From contig CM114274.1 in NCBI GenBank assembly GCA_050084515.1, positions 37,138,001 to 37,202,000 on the forward strand: a DNA stretch of 64,000 nucleotides. Direction: 5' to 3'. Below, piece after piece: positions 12,540-24,960 of this stretch. The translations under genes were made by a program, and so were the position numbers. Origin of the DNA: Blasia pusilla (Eukaryota; Marchantiophyta; Marchantiopsida; Blasiales). How positions within the stretch are numbered: position 1 is the stretch's first letter; each line of letters starts with the position of its first letter. The notes below the pieces were generated by a model that had not been told where the DNA came from, made no database searches, and saw nothing but the letters and a program-made list of their open reading frames with translations.

Positions 12540-13310
12540 AAAAGTTACGGAGTGGACCCCATCCGCCTAATCCGGCTTGAAATCCGCCGTCCGTAGCTCG
12601 TAATCAATCAAGTTAGAACTAATCAAGCTTGTAATGAAATGCTAATCCACTCTTAATCAGCTAATCACGATCTCCGCATACAAAGCCCTCTTTCTCGTTC
12701 CGTGTTTCTCCTCGCGCTCTTCTTCCGGCCACGTTCCGTCACGTAACCCGCTCGTAATGAAATACTAATCTCTCCGTGTTCGGTTTCTCCCGCTCTTCTC
12801 CGTTTGTTCCTAAATGCTCGAATCCCCTAATTCCCGCCCTAATACCCGTCGGCAAAGTTCTGTCATTTGAACCGGACGTAGTCCGTCCCTCCAACGGACG
12901 GGATGGGGGCCGTCCATTTCGCGCCGTCCGTCTGCGGACGCTGTCCATCTCTCCACGGCAATCGTCGCGACCTCCCTATCCTCCGTCGCGACCTCCTTAT
13001 TCTCCGTCGCGACCTCCCCATCCCGAGGGCACCCGAACCTTAAACGTGGGCCGGACCCAGCTCAAGGTAGGCGCTACCCTACGCGCATTGAATGCGGTTC
13101 CGGGACAAACTATGGACTTCAGGCACGACGGATGTGCGAGCACGGACAGGAAGTGCGTCCCTGGCAGGCACAGATGGCAAAACCCGGGCGGTGGACGGCA
13201 TCACGCGGGCGACGTGCCGCGTTCGTCGGAGAGTCTGCGGCTGCGCGGCAGGGGATCGACCACGACCCTCCTTTCTCCCCCAATTTTTTTTCTAACTAAA
13301 ATAACCCCCT
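12540..13310. other. GC-rich gene-free segment with tandem repeat
   Basis: This stretch is markedly richer in GC than its surroundings and contains repeated CCGTCCGT and GACGG phrases. An imperfect 21-bp tandem repeat, three units beginning GTCGCGACCTCC, occupies 12964-13026. Open frames here are low-complexity products of composition. It may be the edge of a GC-rich transposon. Confidence 0.55.
12964..13026. repeat. 21-bp tandem repeat, three units
   Basis: Units start at 12964, 12985 and 13006, each beginning GTCGCGACCTCC and differing at a few positions. Confidence 0.85.
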
Positions 13311-13679
13311 AGAATCCCACATCCCCACGATTTTTTGCCTCTTACTTGATTGCCCCCCTTGTGATAGATTGGAGTTTGAGGGTTTCTCAAAACTCTCTCC
13401 TAAAATTGAGGATCAACATTCCGCCCCCACCCCCCTCTCTCCCGAAAAATGGTCTCCACTCACTTTTCACATCCAACTAGCTCTTCACTTGTCCTATCCA
13501 TCAACATAAAAGGTTTTTACTTTTCTACCCCTCAGTAAGGATTTTTACTCAAGGATTTTGGAAGTTTCACTCACACCTTGGGACGGTGGCTATGGCAGCC
13601 CAACAAAAACTATTGTAACTTCACGCTCAGCTCATGAAATTGCACATCGTTTCTTCCACAACGTGGAGAGCTTCCGTTC

Positions 13680-14565
13680 TACAGCCTCCTTAAAATTTAT
13701 TTCTCCATTTTACCTTCCAATAAAAACTAAAGGGGACTCTCGTGCAACCCAACATCTCCTCTCCTACAGAAATTTCAGCAGCGCTTCTGCGTTGATTTCT
13801 CTCAAAAAAATTTGAAAACTTGTGAAAACACAAATCAGCAAGCTACATGGTGCTTCTGAGAGTACCTGCATGGGGCAACCTACCCCCATACTCAATCCCC
13901 ATCAAAAATTGGGCAGGGCTTCCGCGCGCCACTCTTCCACACCAAAAATTGGCAACCGCAAAGCACAACCAAAGCCACTCTTGCTTTGGTGAGCACTCCC
14001 ATGAGCCGTTGAACGGGAGATATTGTCCCCAACCTACAACAATAGCGAGTGACCAACGAGCTCTTCCATTGAACTCTCTCACTCTCTCATTCTCTCTTTG
14101 TAAAATCAAGTAGATATCTCTCAACATCTCACACCAATCTCTCCATGGTGTGCACTCTCTCTCATGTCAAACCAAACTCACTCTCCTAATGAGAGGCTTG
14201 GGTTACACAACAATGCAAGCAAGACCATAGCTCAGCCGCCCCATGCCAAGAGGTTCAACAAAGAGAGAATGATCTCTCAAGCTCTCTTTCTTAGAGGTAT
14301 ACCCCCTTCCCTCTCCCAAGTTCTCTCCACGATAACCTATGCTCGCAGGTCACCTCCTTGGCTCTTGACCTGATGTAGCGGGTCAAGGGCCACTTCCCAA
14401 ATTGGAAAGTCAACTATATACTCCAAATGGAAACTTGCCCAAAATAGTTAGTTTGTGTATATGGCTCCAAATGAGCCGAAACGAAGGGAAAACCTGCTCT
14501 CTCAGGTTATCAGTGGCCTCAGCAGGTCATCCTTGACCTTTTAAGACTGTCCTCCAGTATCTCCA
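13680..14565 (-). mobile_element. LTR/end fragment of the methyltransferase-bearing gypsy family
   Basis: Read on the minus strand, 14565-14160 matches 59224-59690 (+), and 14115 down to about 13680 matches 53560-53965 (+). The first block begins with a short coding tail (EILEDSLKRSRMTC then stop, 14564-14519) equivalent to the tail near 59226-59274. It then runs through shared text such as GCAGGTTTTCCCTTCGTTTC and GGGTCAAG-GCCAAGGAGGTGAC. The second block shares AGAGTGGCGCGCGGAAGC and TGGGTTGC. It therefore looks like the end of the coding region followed by a nearly complete LTR of about 0.85 kb. The Helitron relic starts just beyond 14600, which may mark the truncation point. Confidence 0.8.
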
Positions 14566-14589
14566 AAGTCGCTCTAGTAGATCTCGCCG

Positions 14590-17500
14590 ATCTATCGTAA
14601 AAGACGTGAAAAATTAGAAGGAGTTGAGGGTTGAATTATATCAGGGTGTAAAGGATGCCATGCATCGACATGATGTGGATAGTCGAAGGTTTGGGAGACG
14701 CATTATAGTACCGTCTTCTTTTACAAGAGGGTCATGTCACATGCATCAATTATATCAAGATACAATGGCAATTGTAAACATTTGGGGAAGATAGACTACT
14801 TTTTGACCATGACATGCAATCCAAAGTGGGAGGAAATTACATCAGCCTTACTACTTGATCAATCAAACGTGGGTTGACCAGATTTGATCGTGTGGATTTT
14901 TTAGAAGAAAAAGAAGGACTTGTTAAGACTTATCATCAAGAAGCAGATATTGGGACGAGTTGTTGGGCATCCATGTGGTCGAATTAAAAAAAAAAAAAAG
15001 AGGTTTACCACATGTGCACGTTTTTATTATATTAGGACGTGAGGATAAACCACGTACCACTCATGATTATGACAGTATTATTTCAGCAAAAATCCCTGAT
15101 CAATCTACCTATCCAAGGTTATATTCTACTGTTGCTAATTGCATGGTTCATGGGCCATGTGGACCATTAAATCCAAACGTACCATGTATGGATAAGAAAC
15201 AAAAAAATGTACAAAAGGCTATCCTAAGGCTTTTGCGGCCAAAACTATAGAGACTGAAGATGGTTATATGATCTATCATAGGTAAGGATCATGTAATCTT
15301 GACTTATCTTTATTATTGCCAAGCATATGACGCTCATGTAGTATTTGATGGCATATTCATGATTTGTTGCTGTGATTTTGTAGATTGGAGAATGAGAGGA
15401 TGATAATCAAGAGCCAACATTCATTGGATAATCGTTGGGTTGTGCCCTATAATCCTTTGTGCGCCCTCTTCGATTGTCACATTAATCTCAAAATCACGAG
15501 GAGTGTGTCAGCCATCAAGTACTTATACAAATATGTTTATAAGGGGTCTGATGCGGTATCATTTAAGTTCTCGAAGGAAATGGATACATCCAATGCAATT
15601 GACATTGTTGATGAGACAATGTCATATCTTGATGCCATGTATGATTTTGCTACTTCATTGATATGATGTATTATATTCTATTTCTCAAACATCATGTTCA
15701 TTCTCCTTACTTGAATACTTGGAATTATTTTTCCAGATATATATCTTCTTCAGAGGCATGTTGGCATCTCTTCAATTTTTCTCTACATGTTGAACTTCCA
15801 AGTATTGTGCGATTAGCAGTTCATCTTCCGGAGCAACAAATTGTTTACTTCAATGATGTTGATGCTCCTTAAGATATTTTACAACAAAATAGAGAGACAA
15901 ATTTGACCCAATGGTTTGCAACCAATCGATCTGACTCCAATGCGCGACAATATTTATATATAGATTTCCCTTCATATTATCGTTGGAATAAAAAGAGATG
16001 GATTCGTAGGGTAAAAATTTTTAAGGATTGTGGTCATCCCATTGGCCGTTTATACCTTACTCATCCAAGTAAGGTCTTAAAAGTTATTTGTATATATACA
16101 TATTTGCTTTTATTTCTATACCACCCTCATCCACATAGTAACATGAACTAATTTTTCTTACTTTTACATAGATGAAGGAGAACGAAATTGGTTAAGATTA
16201 CTCCTCCATCATGTTCGGGGAGCAACTACATACGAATGCTTGAGAACTATTCATGGGATATTATGTCCAACATTCAAGGAGGCTGCTATGCAATTGGGAC
16301 TTCTTGAGGATGATAAGGAGGTGTTCACTTGCTTTGAAGAAGTTTCCATAATCCGTAGAGATTCTTCACTATGTCATCTCTTTGCAACTATTCTAGCTTA
16401 CAGCACACCTGCCCAACCTGCAACATTATGGAGTCAGTTCTTGGTTCCACTGGTAGACAATCTCTTATATGAACGACGTTAGGCAAGAATTCAATTCTAC
16501 CACTCCTTACATAAATTTTTCTTCCTAATTGTAGTAAGATTTTCCACCCTAATTATATTGATAATCCAACATACTAACCATGATTTGGACCTTTTTTGGA
16601 ACTCTTCCATTGTAGAAAATAGAAATTCCTAATCTTCCCGTTGATGATGCTATCATTAATACCACATTATTGGAAGTCCATTATTATTTACAAGATCAAA
16701 GAAAGAGACTATGTGACATCCTAGACATGCCCCAAGCTAATTTTGAAAGCCTTCGTTCACACTCATATTTGGAGGAACAAGAGCTATCATATGACACGGA
16801 AGAATTATTCGAGCAAGTGCAATTGGGAGAAGCGTGTCTAAACGAAGGAAAATGCATCATCGGGGACGCTATACATGATGAGCTTGATCAAATATGTGCG
16901 AATGCTCCCCCATCTCCAAAAGTATTTTTCATCGATGGTCTAGGTAGAACTGGAAAAACATTTTTATATAATCTTCTCCTCGCAAGTGTAAGGAGCGTAA
17001 GACGCATAACTTTGGATCCCCATTAATCTTCATGAAAGCTCTAGCATCATCTAGTATAGTTAATATATCAAATCAAATTTTATACTCCAATTACTCCTCT
17101 GCTCTATTGTTAGACGAAGGACGTATTGCTCATTCGTGCTTCAAGATCCCCATTAATCTTCATGAAAGCTCTAGTTGCAAGTAAGTGCCATACGTTATTC
17201 TAATTAGCCTCAATTGTGTTAATACATCAAATCAAATTTTATACTCCAATTACTCCTCTAATTTTCTTCTCTTTTTGTTGATAGTTTATCGATCATAGTG
17301 ATGGAGCGCGCTTAATCCGTGAGGCGATGCTCATTATATGGGACGAGGCACCTATGGCTCATCATCATGCCTTTGAGGTTGTGAATCGGACTTTACATGA
17401 TTTTATGGGAGTTGTTTTGGATGATTTAAGTCAATCATGTAAAGTCCGATTCGGCTTTTGCTATGACTATTAATAAGTCTCAAGGTCAAACTTTCGAAAA

Positions 17501-17666
17501 GGTTGGCAATTATTTGCCTACTCCTGTATTTTCTCATAGTCAATTGTATGTAACATTATCTAGAATAGGAAAGAGAAATTCCATTCACATTATCATTGGA
17601 AAGGATGAACATTCAAATAAGGAAGGTGACTACATGAAATGTAAATATAAAGAAATATTGAGATGA
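14590..17666 (+). pseudogene. Decayed autonomous Helitron (Rep/Pif1-like helicase)
   Basis: Rep motifs appear in order: FLTMTCNPKWEEI near 14800, RGLPHVHVFII near 15000 with a poly-A run just before it, then KYLYKYVYKG near 15520. The C-terminal Rep region follows (HVRGATTYECLRTIHG near 16210). The Pif1-like helicase has a Walker A variant GLGRTGKTFLYN (16936-16971, Arg where Gly is usual), Walker B IIWDEAPM (17334-17357) and a terminal block NKSQGQTFEKVG...LYVTLSR to a stop at 17666. Helitrons replicate by rolling circle using this Rep-helicase protein. Frameshifts and stops break the frame, and a segment of the helicase between 17430 and 17460 has been deleted. No TC start or CTRR end was identified. 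Confidence 0.9.
17015..17262. repeat. Internal duplication in the Helitron helicase
   Basis: GATCCCCATTAATCTTCATG occurs at 17015 and 17145, and a TCAAATCAAATTTTATACTC phrase at 17068 and 17227. The differing offsets (130 and 159) indicate an imperfect tandem duplication of the exon/intron-like segment just after Walker A. Confidence 0.85.
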
Positions 17667-17699
17667 AATAAATTTGATAAAACGTATCTTACTACCTTA

Positions 17700-18222
17700 C
17701 TACCGTCCATACTACCTTACTTCACTCATGCACCTTACTAATACAATTTTAATTCTCACCACTTTTAATTACATTCATCCATGTTGATCCAGAACTACAC
17801 TCCCCAAGCCTTCCTTTAATATGACAAAACGCGGGCCGCATTCTTCTTCTTTTTTCCCTTGTGACCATCTCCAACTAACTCAAGCATCACCATTGAAACC
17901 TAACCTACGTTAGGTTTCGACCATGCCCGGAGCAACCCCGGTCACTAAACCCGGCGAGGGTTAGGGCTCCCTCGGGGTTCGGATTGCCGGTTGTCCTGTT
18001 GCCTTTCTTCTTGACTACTCTAGCTCTTCACAGTCTGCCTGCACTGCTCTGCCGCTCCGCTCGCTGTCGAGGGAGACTGGAATGCCATTTCTAATCGCTG
18101 GGCGATCAATCGATCGAGTTGTTGCGCGCGGAGAGCTGGAGTAGAATCGGGAGTGCCGGCGACGGTGGATATTGTGGTCGTCGAAGTCGAACGGGTGCGC
18201 GAGAGTACACGGAGAAAGAGAA
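17700..18222. other. Intergenic DNA and probable proteasome 5' region
   Basis: After the Helitron relic, the sequence passes from AT-rich DNA containing repeated CTACCTTACTACC phrases (about 17690-17730) to GC-rich DNA from about 17930. The latter is likely the promoter and leader of the proteasome gene. No clear TATA box was found. Confidence 0.4.
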
Positions 18223-20038
18223 ATGTTTAGGAATCAGTATGACACGGATGTCACGACATGGAGTCCGGCGGGGCGATTGCATCAGGTGGAGTACGCTATG
18301 GAGGCAGTCAAACAGGGAAGCGCAGCGATAGGATTGCGGTCCAAGACGCATGTGGTGCTGGTCACTGTCAACAAAGCGTCGTCGGAGTTGCTGTCGCATC
18401 AGAAGAAGCTGTTTAAGATCGATAATCACATTGGGATCGCTATGGCGGGGCTCACGGCCGACGGCCGTGTGTTGTCGCGGTACATGCGATCTGAGTGTAT
18501 CAACCACAATTTTGTTTACGAGTCCCCGCTTCCCGTTGGTCGTTTGGTGGTGCAAGTTGCGGACAAGGCTCAGGTATTCTCTCAAGCCGAACAATGACTT
18601 CTCCCTCTTCGGACTGTTCCTACGCTGCCCTTGCCCTCCATGGGCAGCTAATTCCTTAAATTCACATGTCAAGCATCTCGCGCCATACTGCACGCTCATG
18701 AGGGAACGTCGGGCTTGCTTACCAGTCAACCCTCAGCAGGAACTGTTTCTCCTTGCATGCCTGTCACCGTGGTTGTAGGGGAGTCCTCTCTGATGTGCTT
18801 CCCAAGATGACCGTTTCGGCTCGTCAAGTTGAATTTGGAGCAGCGTTTACAGCCGCATACGTGCTTGTTGCCTCTTTCTTCTCGCAGGACAGGTAACTGT
18901 ATTGCATCGACTGGGTACTTCAATTTTGGACTGGGAAATGGGAAATGGCCATGTCGTGTTGGTGTTAGAGGCTCCGAAAAGTCTTGAGGACTTCGGGCTT
19001 TGTAGGATCTCTGAGCCAGTGAGCTGTGTTCCCATCGGCCACATTTGAGAGATGACCACTTGAATTAGCCTTCCAGGCCTTCAGGTCTTGTTCTCGATTT
19101 TTGTAGTTGGTTCCTCAAGCTTGATAGTTGTGTAACCTGGGAACGTCGTTGAGAGAAGTGGAAACATCCCACATTTTCCCAGCTGCGTGGTCGGTTACAT
19201 TTTTAGCACGAAGAAGTCCCGTAAACTTTGCGGATTGCTCTTTAAGTGCCTTGAAGACATGACCTAATTTTCTTATCCATTCAAGAAATGTGCATCCCAA
19301 GCCTAAGTCCAATATCGGGCCTTTTCTTCCGGTGGTTTCTTCTGTAGTGAAGAGGACTGCACTCCATATGAAAGAGAACGTATGTGAAGGAAATGGTAGC
19401 AGTCTTTCTCCAGCATTGAAGATGGATGGGAGTTTGTATATCTGGTTCCTCCATAACTCTACAATGGTCGACAGGATATTTGACCAGGACTTAATTATAC
19501 GTCATTTATGTTCGGCAATGACACTCGTTTCTCTGATCTTCAGGTTTGTACTCAACGCTCCTGGAAACGACCATATGGTGTAGGCCTTTTGGTGGCTGGC
19601 ATGGATGAAACAGGCCCTCACCTTTATCAAAATTGTCCATCTGGAAACTATTTTGAATATCAGGCGTTTGCCATCGGTTCACGCTCACAGGCTGCTAAAA
19701 CTTACCTTGAGCGCAAGTATGAGTCATTTATGGGTTGTACAAAGGAGGAGTTGATTCGTCATGCACTCTTTGCTGTGAAAGAATCTCTGCAAGAGGAAGA
19801 GCTTACCAGCTCCAACTGCGGGCTAGCAATTGTGGGTATTGGTGAAAAATTCGAGATTTTAGACCTGGAAAAATTGCAAGGTTACATAAACCGCATGGAG
19901 GATGCCAACAATGAGGAAGTTCCCCCAGCAGAAGAGCAAGCACCACATGTGGCAGCGGGAGAGTTACTGCGCAGAGAATCTTCTGGGGCCATGGAAATCC
20001 CTGCTGACGGAGATGGACCTTCTCCGATGGAGACTTGA
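18223..20038 (+). CDS. PAF1: 20S proteasome subunit alpha type-1
   Basis: Two exons, 18223-18573 and 19544-20038 (846 nt, 281 aa), join in phase 0 across a 970-nt GT-AG intron after ADKAQ. The start [19 protein letters not shown] and the following [10 protein letters not shown] form the alpha-subunit signature. [18 protein letters not shown] and [20 protein letters not shown] match the plant PAF proteins, which are nearly the same length (about 278 aa). Alpha subunits form the outer rings of the 20S core and gate substrate entry; they lack the N-terminal catalytic threonine, as here. The C-terminal tail, rich in Glu, Ala and Pro, is variable in the family. There are no stops or frameshifts, so this looks functional. 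Decayed Helitrons flank it on both sides in opposite orientations. Confidence 0.96.
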
Positions 20039-21590
20039 AGCTGTGGTAGACAACTCTTGTGGTGCACTTTTGGTACATCTAGCAACCTCAATTTTGGCTA
20101 AATCTTATCTGCACCAAATAAGTGGTTTGCAGCGGTATTGTTCATCTTTCCCTAACACATGTGGACTAATTCCTCAATTATGTTGTTTCAACAGGAAACT
20201 TTCATGGAAATGCCTTCATCTTGTTTGTATGCATCCCAATCGACCGTAGACGAGTAAAAATCAGATAAATCATTCTACACGGTCTGTCACTGTGTAAATT
20301 CTAGGTATAAAACGAACTGGGTGGAATGCCCATGTAAACATTCTTCTGCAGTTCTTATCAGTGTTCCTGGTGCAAAGCTTCAAGGAGGATATTTTAAGGA
20401 GCACGCAGTTGGTAATCCTCTCAACATGTTCGTCCTTTAGGCTGTTGTATGGGCAGATTGTTTGTTCGGAGGGTTTGCATGAGGCCTCTATGTCGATGTG
20501 TCAGGAGTTGTACCTGCAGAAATGGGTGAAACTGTCAGACATTTAGAGCGCAGTTTTGATTCTTTTGTCAGTTGTCATGTCCCATCAATTGAGAGTGTTC
20601 AAAAGAGTTTACTTGTGGGGGATGAAACTCATGGGTAAGGGAGCTCCCAGCTGTCTAAAAGGTTCCGGCTTCATGTCAGAACAATTTTCAATGGTTGGAA
20701 AGGATTGGATAATGTGAGATACAATCTCACAAATCGAAGGAATTTCTATTTCTATTGTCACTCTCATTAGCTATTTTATCGACAGATCTCTTGTCAACGC
20801 AGAACTTGTCCATCACTCTTTCCTCTGTGTTTGTGCCCCAAAGAGCTTCACAAGCTTTTGAATCATCTTCATGAATTCTTCGCGTAAGGATTAACAGATG
20901 TCAGTGAGGCATGATGTGGACACAATGTGTAAAACAATTTAGTACAATTGTTGGTAACCAGTTTCCTTTTCATTTAGGCCCCATGGAACAATCTAAACAC
21001 CCGAAGCTGTGGGACATAGAATGCTAGCTCTGATAAGACTTGTCACCCCATGTACTCAAAAGTGAGTGGGATGGAGCTAGTAGTGAATCAATTATCCCCA
21101 CCTGGAATATAGAGCAGTTTTAGGAGCCCAGCAGAGTCTGATGTGGTCAAGTTTGTCTCAACCTTCCAGGAACCCAGCAGGCAATTCTCCGAATCACCGA
21201 CACTGAAGTAGGACTGAAGAGTACCTATGCAAGTTTGTGGCTGACTTGAAAGCTGTGAAGATATGAAGGAGGCTTGACCAGATTGTTTGATTCCCTAAGA
21301 AACTATGTTGATAGAAAAACATAAAATCATTCGAGCTAAGAACGAGGCAAGTTCTGTTTGCCAGGATAAGCATGGAACAAGTGAGGAGCATTCCGGGACA
21401 CTTTGAACACCAGCAAAACAGGAAGATGTGAACCTTTCTGCAAATTTGTCATTTGAAACAATTTCTCTTTTAACGCCCGTGTTCCGGGTCACACCAGTGA
21501 ATTGGCGGGTGTCTTTAATAAGAGAATTACGCCAACCAAAGTCACTTCTCGCGAAGCAAGATGAGAACTAAGTATTAATTTGTTTCGAAT
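20039..21590. other. 3' flank of the proteasome gene; no gene seen
   Basis: Probable 3' UTR, then mixed-composition DNA. Short open frames on both strands match no family. Confidence 0.4.
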
Positions 21591-21593
21591 TTT

Positions 21594-21835
21594 TTTGAAT
21601 CAAAGGTAGACATTTTCTAAGGGAAGGCGAACACACAAAATGATATTAGTAAGGCGCCATGGTAAAAGTCATTTAAGTAAGTTTAGTCTAAAACCTACTA
21701 AATTAAAATTTCATATGCTGCATTTTGTTAAAAAATTGAATTAAAGGTAGACACTTTCTAAGCAAAGGTGAACACACTAATGATAGGGGTAAGGTGCCAT
21801 GGTGAATGTCATGTAAATGTGTTTCATAAAACATA
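21594..21835. repeat. Imperfect tandem repeat, about 141-bp unit
   Basis: AAAGGTAGACATTTTCTAAG at 21602 recurs as AAAGGTAGACACTTTCTAAG at 21743. The similarity continues through AAGG-GCCATGGT and GTCAT-TAA. Confidence 0.85.
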
Positions 21836-21858
21836 TGGTGAAACAAATTTTCATGTGT

Positions 21859-21890
21859 AAATTCCTTCCACTTAAAAGTGGAAGGAATTT
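21859..21890. repeat. Perfect 15-bp palindrome with 2-nt centre
   Basis: AAATTCCTTCCACTT, then AA, then its exact reverse complement. It lies between the tandem repeat and the minus-strand Helitron relic. The bases that follow on the minus strand do not form a CTRR end, so it is not clearly a Helitron terminus. Confidence 0.9.
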
Positions 21891-22409
21891 ATATTTCAAC
21901 TCCTTGGTAGATAAAGATCAACACACCGGAGTAGGTGAATAAATTCCACTTTGAATTTCATTTTGAAAATAATAATGGTCATAGATTAAAGTGGATGAAT
22001 AACAAATTGAAATCTATGAAAATCAAAAGACAATTTGAAATAAACTGCAACACTTGGAATGAAAGTTCGATTTCTAAAGTGTGTTCTTGTGATGATTTAT
22101 GTTTCTATCAAATCATTAATCACCAACCTAACCCCATCTGCTCATCTTTTTTAATCTTTTCTTTTTTCACAATAGCATGATTGGGATACCAATCCTCAAC
22201 CATATACGATGTGGAGGTAGTTCAGAAAGAAAGGTAAACATTTGTAAAAAAACTTAGTCGGATATATATGATTCATGCCCTCATTTGGAATGAAGTCAAG
22301 ATTGAGATAAATGTTCTTAGATGCAATATGAATGCATAACATTAATTAGAAAGAGTTATTATACACGAGCATTTCTCAAATAAATAAAGAATACGAAATG
22401 ATTATTACC

Positions 22410-24960
22410 TCTCTAGGAAATTGAGATATGGCATATGCATTTATGTCATCCACATCTATATTTCCTTATGTCAAAATAGTTGTATCTCTCAAAAAGTTGA
22501 TGTCTTGAAATCGGCAAGACGAATTTCCATAGACATGACAAATAAGATCGCATATATTCTTACCATGAGTGGCTGTTTCAGATGATAATCGTATAAAGTC
22601 TTTCCCCAAGAGAGAGTGAAAAGGTAGATGACCCTCTTCCACAACCGATAGCCAATTAGCAAAAGCTTGTTATTGAGTACACATAAGACCTTCCAACCTT
22701 AGAACTCGCATATTTGTCACCAACTTCATGATCTTTACGTGGAACCATAGAGAAACCCTCTTCATAGTAGCTTGGATAATTTTAGGACGATCCCCCTGAT
22801 GAATAATAGGCAAGACTTGACAATAGTCCCCACCAAATATCATAGATTTTCCACCAAATGGTAGTTGCTTTAGATCAGCAGATACCACTCCCATAATATC
22901 TTGGAAAGAACAATTTACTCCCTAATATGTGTGACAATGAGTCATAGGTACTTCGTCCTATACAATGAGCATTGTAGCACAAATTAAGCACGTTACATCA
23001 CTCTTGACTAGTAAATTTTAAAACATAAAGGGAAGTAAATTATAAGTTTTAATACTTAACCTTACAAACATGAATCTATGCAAGAAATTGGGTTTGAGAA
23101 ATCTACGATGAACAAGGTGGGAGCTGCGACCCAATTCCAAGTCACAAAGGATACCTTTGCTAGGGTCGAGTAAGAAATTCCTATTTGCAAGTAGAGCTCT
23201 CATCAATATTGATGGGAATTTTGAAGCGTGAATATGCTCTATGTCCTTCATCTAGTAATAGAGTGGTTATTTTGGATGATGTCATAGCGAAGGCTATACC
23301 TCTTGCACTTCACTTCACACACTTGCAAGGAGAAAATTATATAGGAATATCTTTCATGTTCGACCAAAGCCATCGATGAATTTTTTTCTTGGAGATGGTG
23401 GTCTAGTCGCATTCGAGCAAAACTTGATCAAATTCATCATGTATAACATCCCAAATAACATGTTGTCCTTCATTCAAATTCACTTCTCCCAATTATTCTT
23501 CCTCATATAATTCCTCTATATCACAAAATAGCTTTTTTTTTTTTCAAAAAACAAATGTGCATCCATGTGTTGGAAGTCGGCTTAGGACATGTCTAGAAAA
23601 TATGATAATCTCTTTCTTTGATCTTATAAATAATTATGAACATCCAACAACCCAATATTAATAATAGAATCATCAACGGAAAGATTAAGAATTTTAGTTT
23701 TATGCCATAGAGGATCAAGGCAAAAGCATAACTCATAATAAGCTCGTAATAACAATTCTATAGTTAAAAAATATCTAACACTTATTGGATGTTTGTGGCA
23801 TTCTTTTACCTTAAGTGCGGAAAGCATAATTGTTATGAGAATTGGTAAATCTCACAAAATGAAAACTTACCTCACATCATTCATCTAAGAGATTTTCTAT
23901 AAGCGGAACCAAAATATGACTCCATAGTGCAGCAAGTTAAGCCATTATGTTGTAACCTAAAATAAGTGCAAAGAGGTTACGAAATAAAGAACTAGTACGG
24001 ATGGCAACAACTTCTTCAAGGCAAGAGAATAGTTCTTTGTCATTTTCAAGAAGGCCTACTTGGATAACAACCTCTTTGAATGTTGGATGTAACATTCTAT
24101 CCATAGTTCTCAAGCATTGGAATGTAGTAGCTCCTTAAACATGGTGAAGGAGTAATATCAACCAATAATGTTCACTTTCGTCTATGAATAAGAAGTGAAA
24201 TAAATTACGTTATCGATTTACACAACTCGAATCGAATGATTTGGTACTAAAAGCAAAACCCAAACTAGACAAAAATTTAAGAATTTCAGTATCTAATATT
24301 GACCTAGATAAGTAAGGTACAAATGGCCAATAAGATGACCAAAACCATTTTTTGTCCTTACCCTTTGAACTCAATTCTTATTCCTCCATGAATAACATGT
24401 TGGGAAATCAATATATAAATATTTTCAAGTAGTTGAGTCAAATTAATTAGTTGCAAACCATTGTGTTAAAGTTATTTCTCTATTTTTTTGTATAACATCA
24501 AGAGGGGCATCATCATCATTAAAGTAAACCATTTGTTGCTCCAAAAGGCGAACAACCAATTGTATAACACTTGGATATTCTGCATATAGACTAAACTTGA
24601 AGAGTCACCAATATGCCTCTGAAGAAGTTATATATATAGAATAAGAATTCCAAGTTCAAAGTTCCAAGTATTTTAATAAAATATATGAATTAATATTAGG
24701 GAAAGAAACCATAATATAGGAGATAATTCCATTAGCTAGAACATACATCGCATTAAGATATGATGTTATCTTATCAATAACCTCCATTGATCCTTATATA
24801 TCCTTATCTTTTGATAACTTAAAGGATATTGTATCAGAGTCCTTGTATACATATTTATATAAGTACTTCATTGTAGAAATACTTATGGAAAACTCCAAAT
24901 TAACATGATAATAAAAAAGGGTACACGACATAGGATTGTAGGATCATCACCCAATAATTA
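22410..24960 (-). pseudogene. Second decayed Helitron (Rep/Pif1-like helicase)
   Basis: Reading the minus strand downward: KYLYKYVYKDSDTISFK near 24850, then VVRLLEQQMVYFND followed by TQWFATN near 24500, and the block equivalent to LRTMDRM...HPTFKE near 24100. A Walker A relic FIDGFGRT lies near 23390, Walker B DEVPMTH near 22940, and SMIFGGDYCQVLPIIHQGD at 22850-22790. LSVVEEGHLPFHSL and NIDVDDINAYAISQFPRE follow, down to about 22420. This is the same domain order as the plus-strand relic at 14.6-17.7 kb, and some phrases match it closely. Many stops and frameshifts show it is inactive. Its ends were not found. Confidence 0.88.

Noticed and set aside
12776-13312. 178-codon frame in GC-rich DNA
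   Set aside because: Pro/Arg-rich low complexity caused by composition and the 21-bp tandem repeat; no domain.
18106-18729. 207-codon minus-strand frame
   Set aside because: Antisense shadow of proteasome exon 1.
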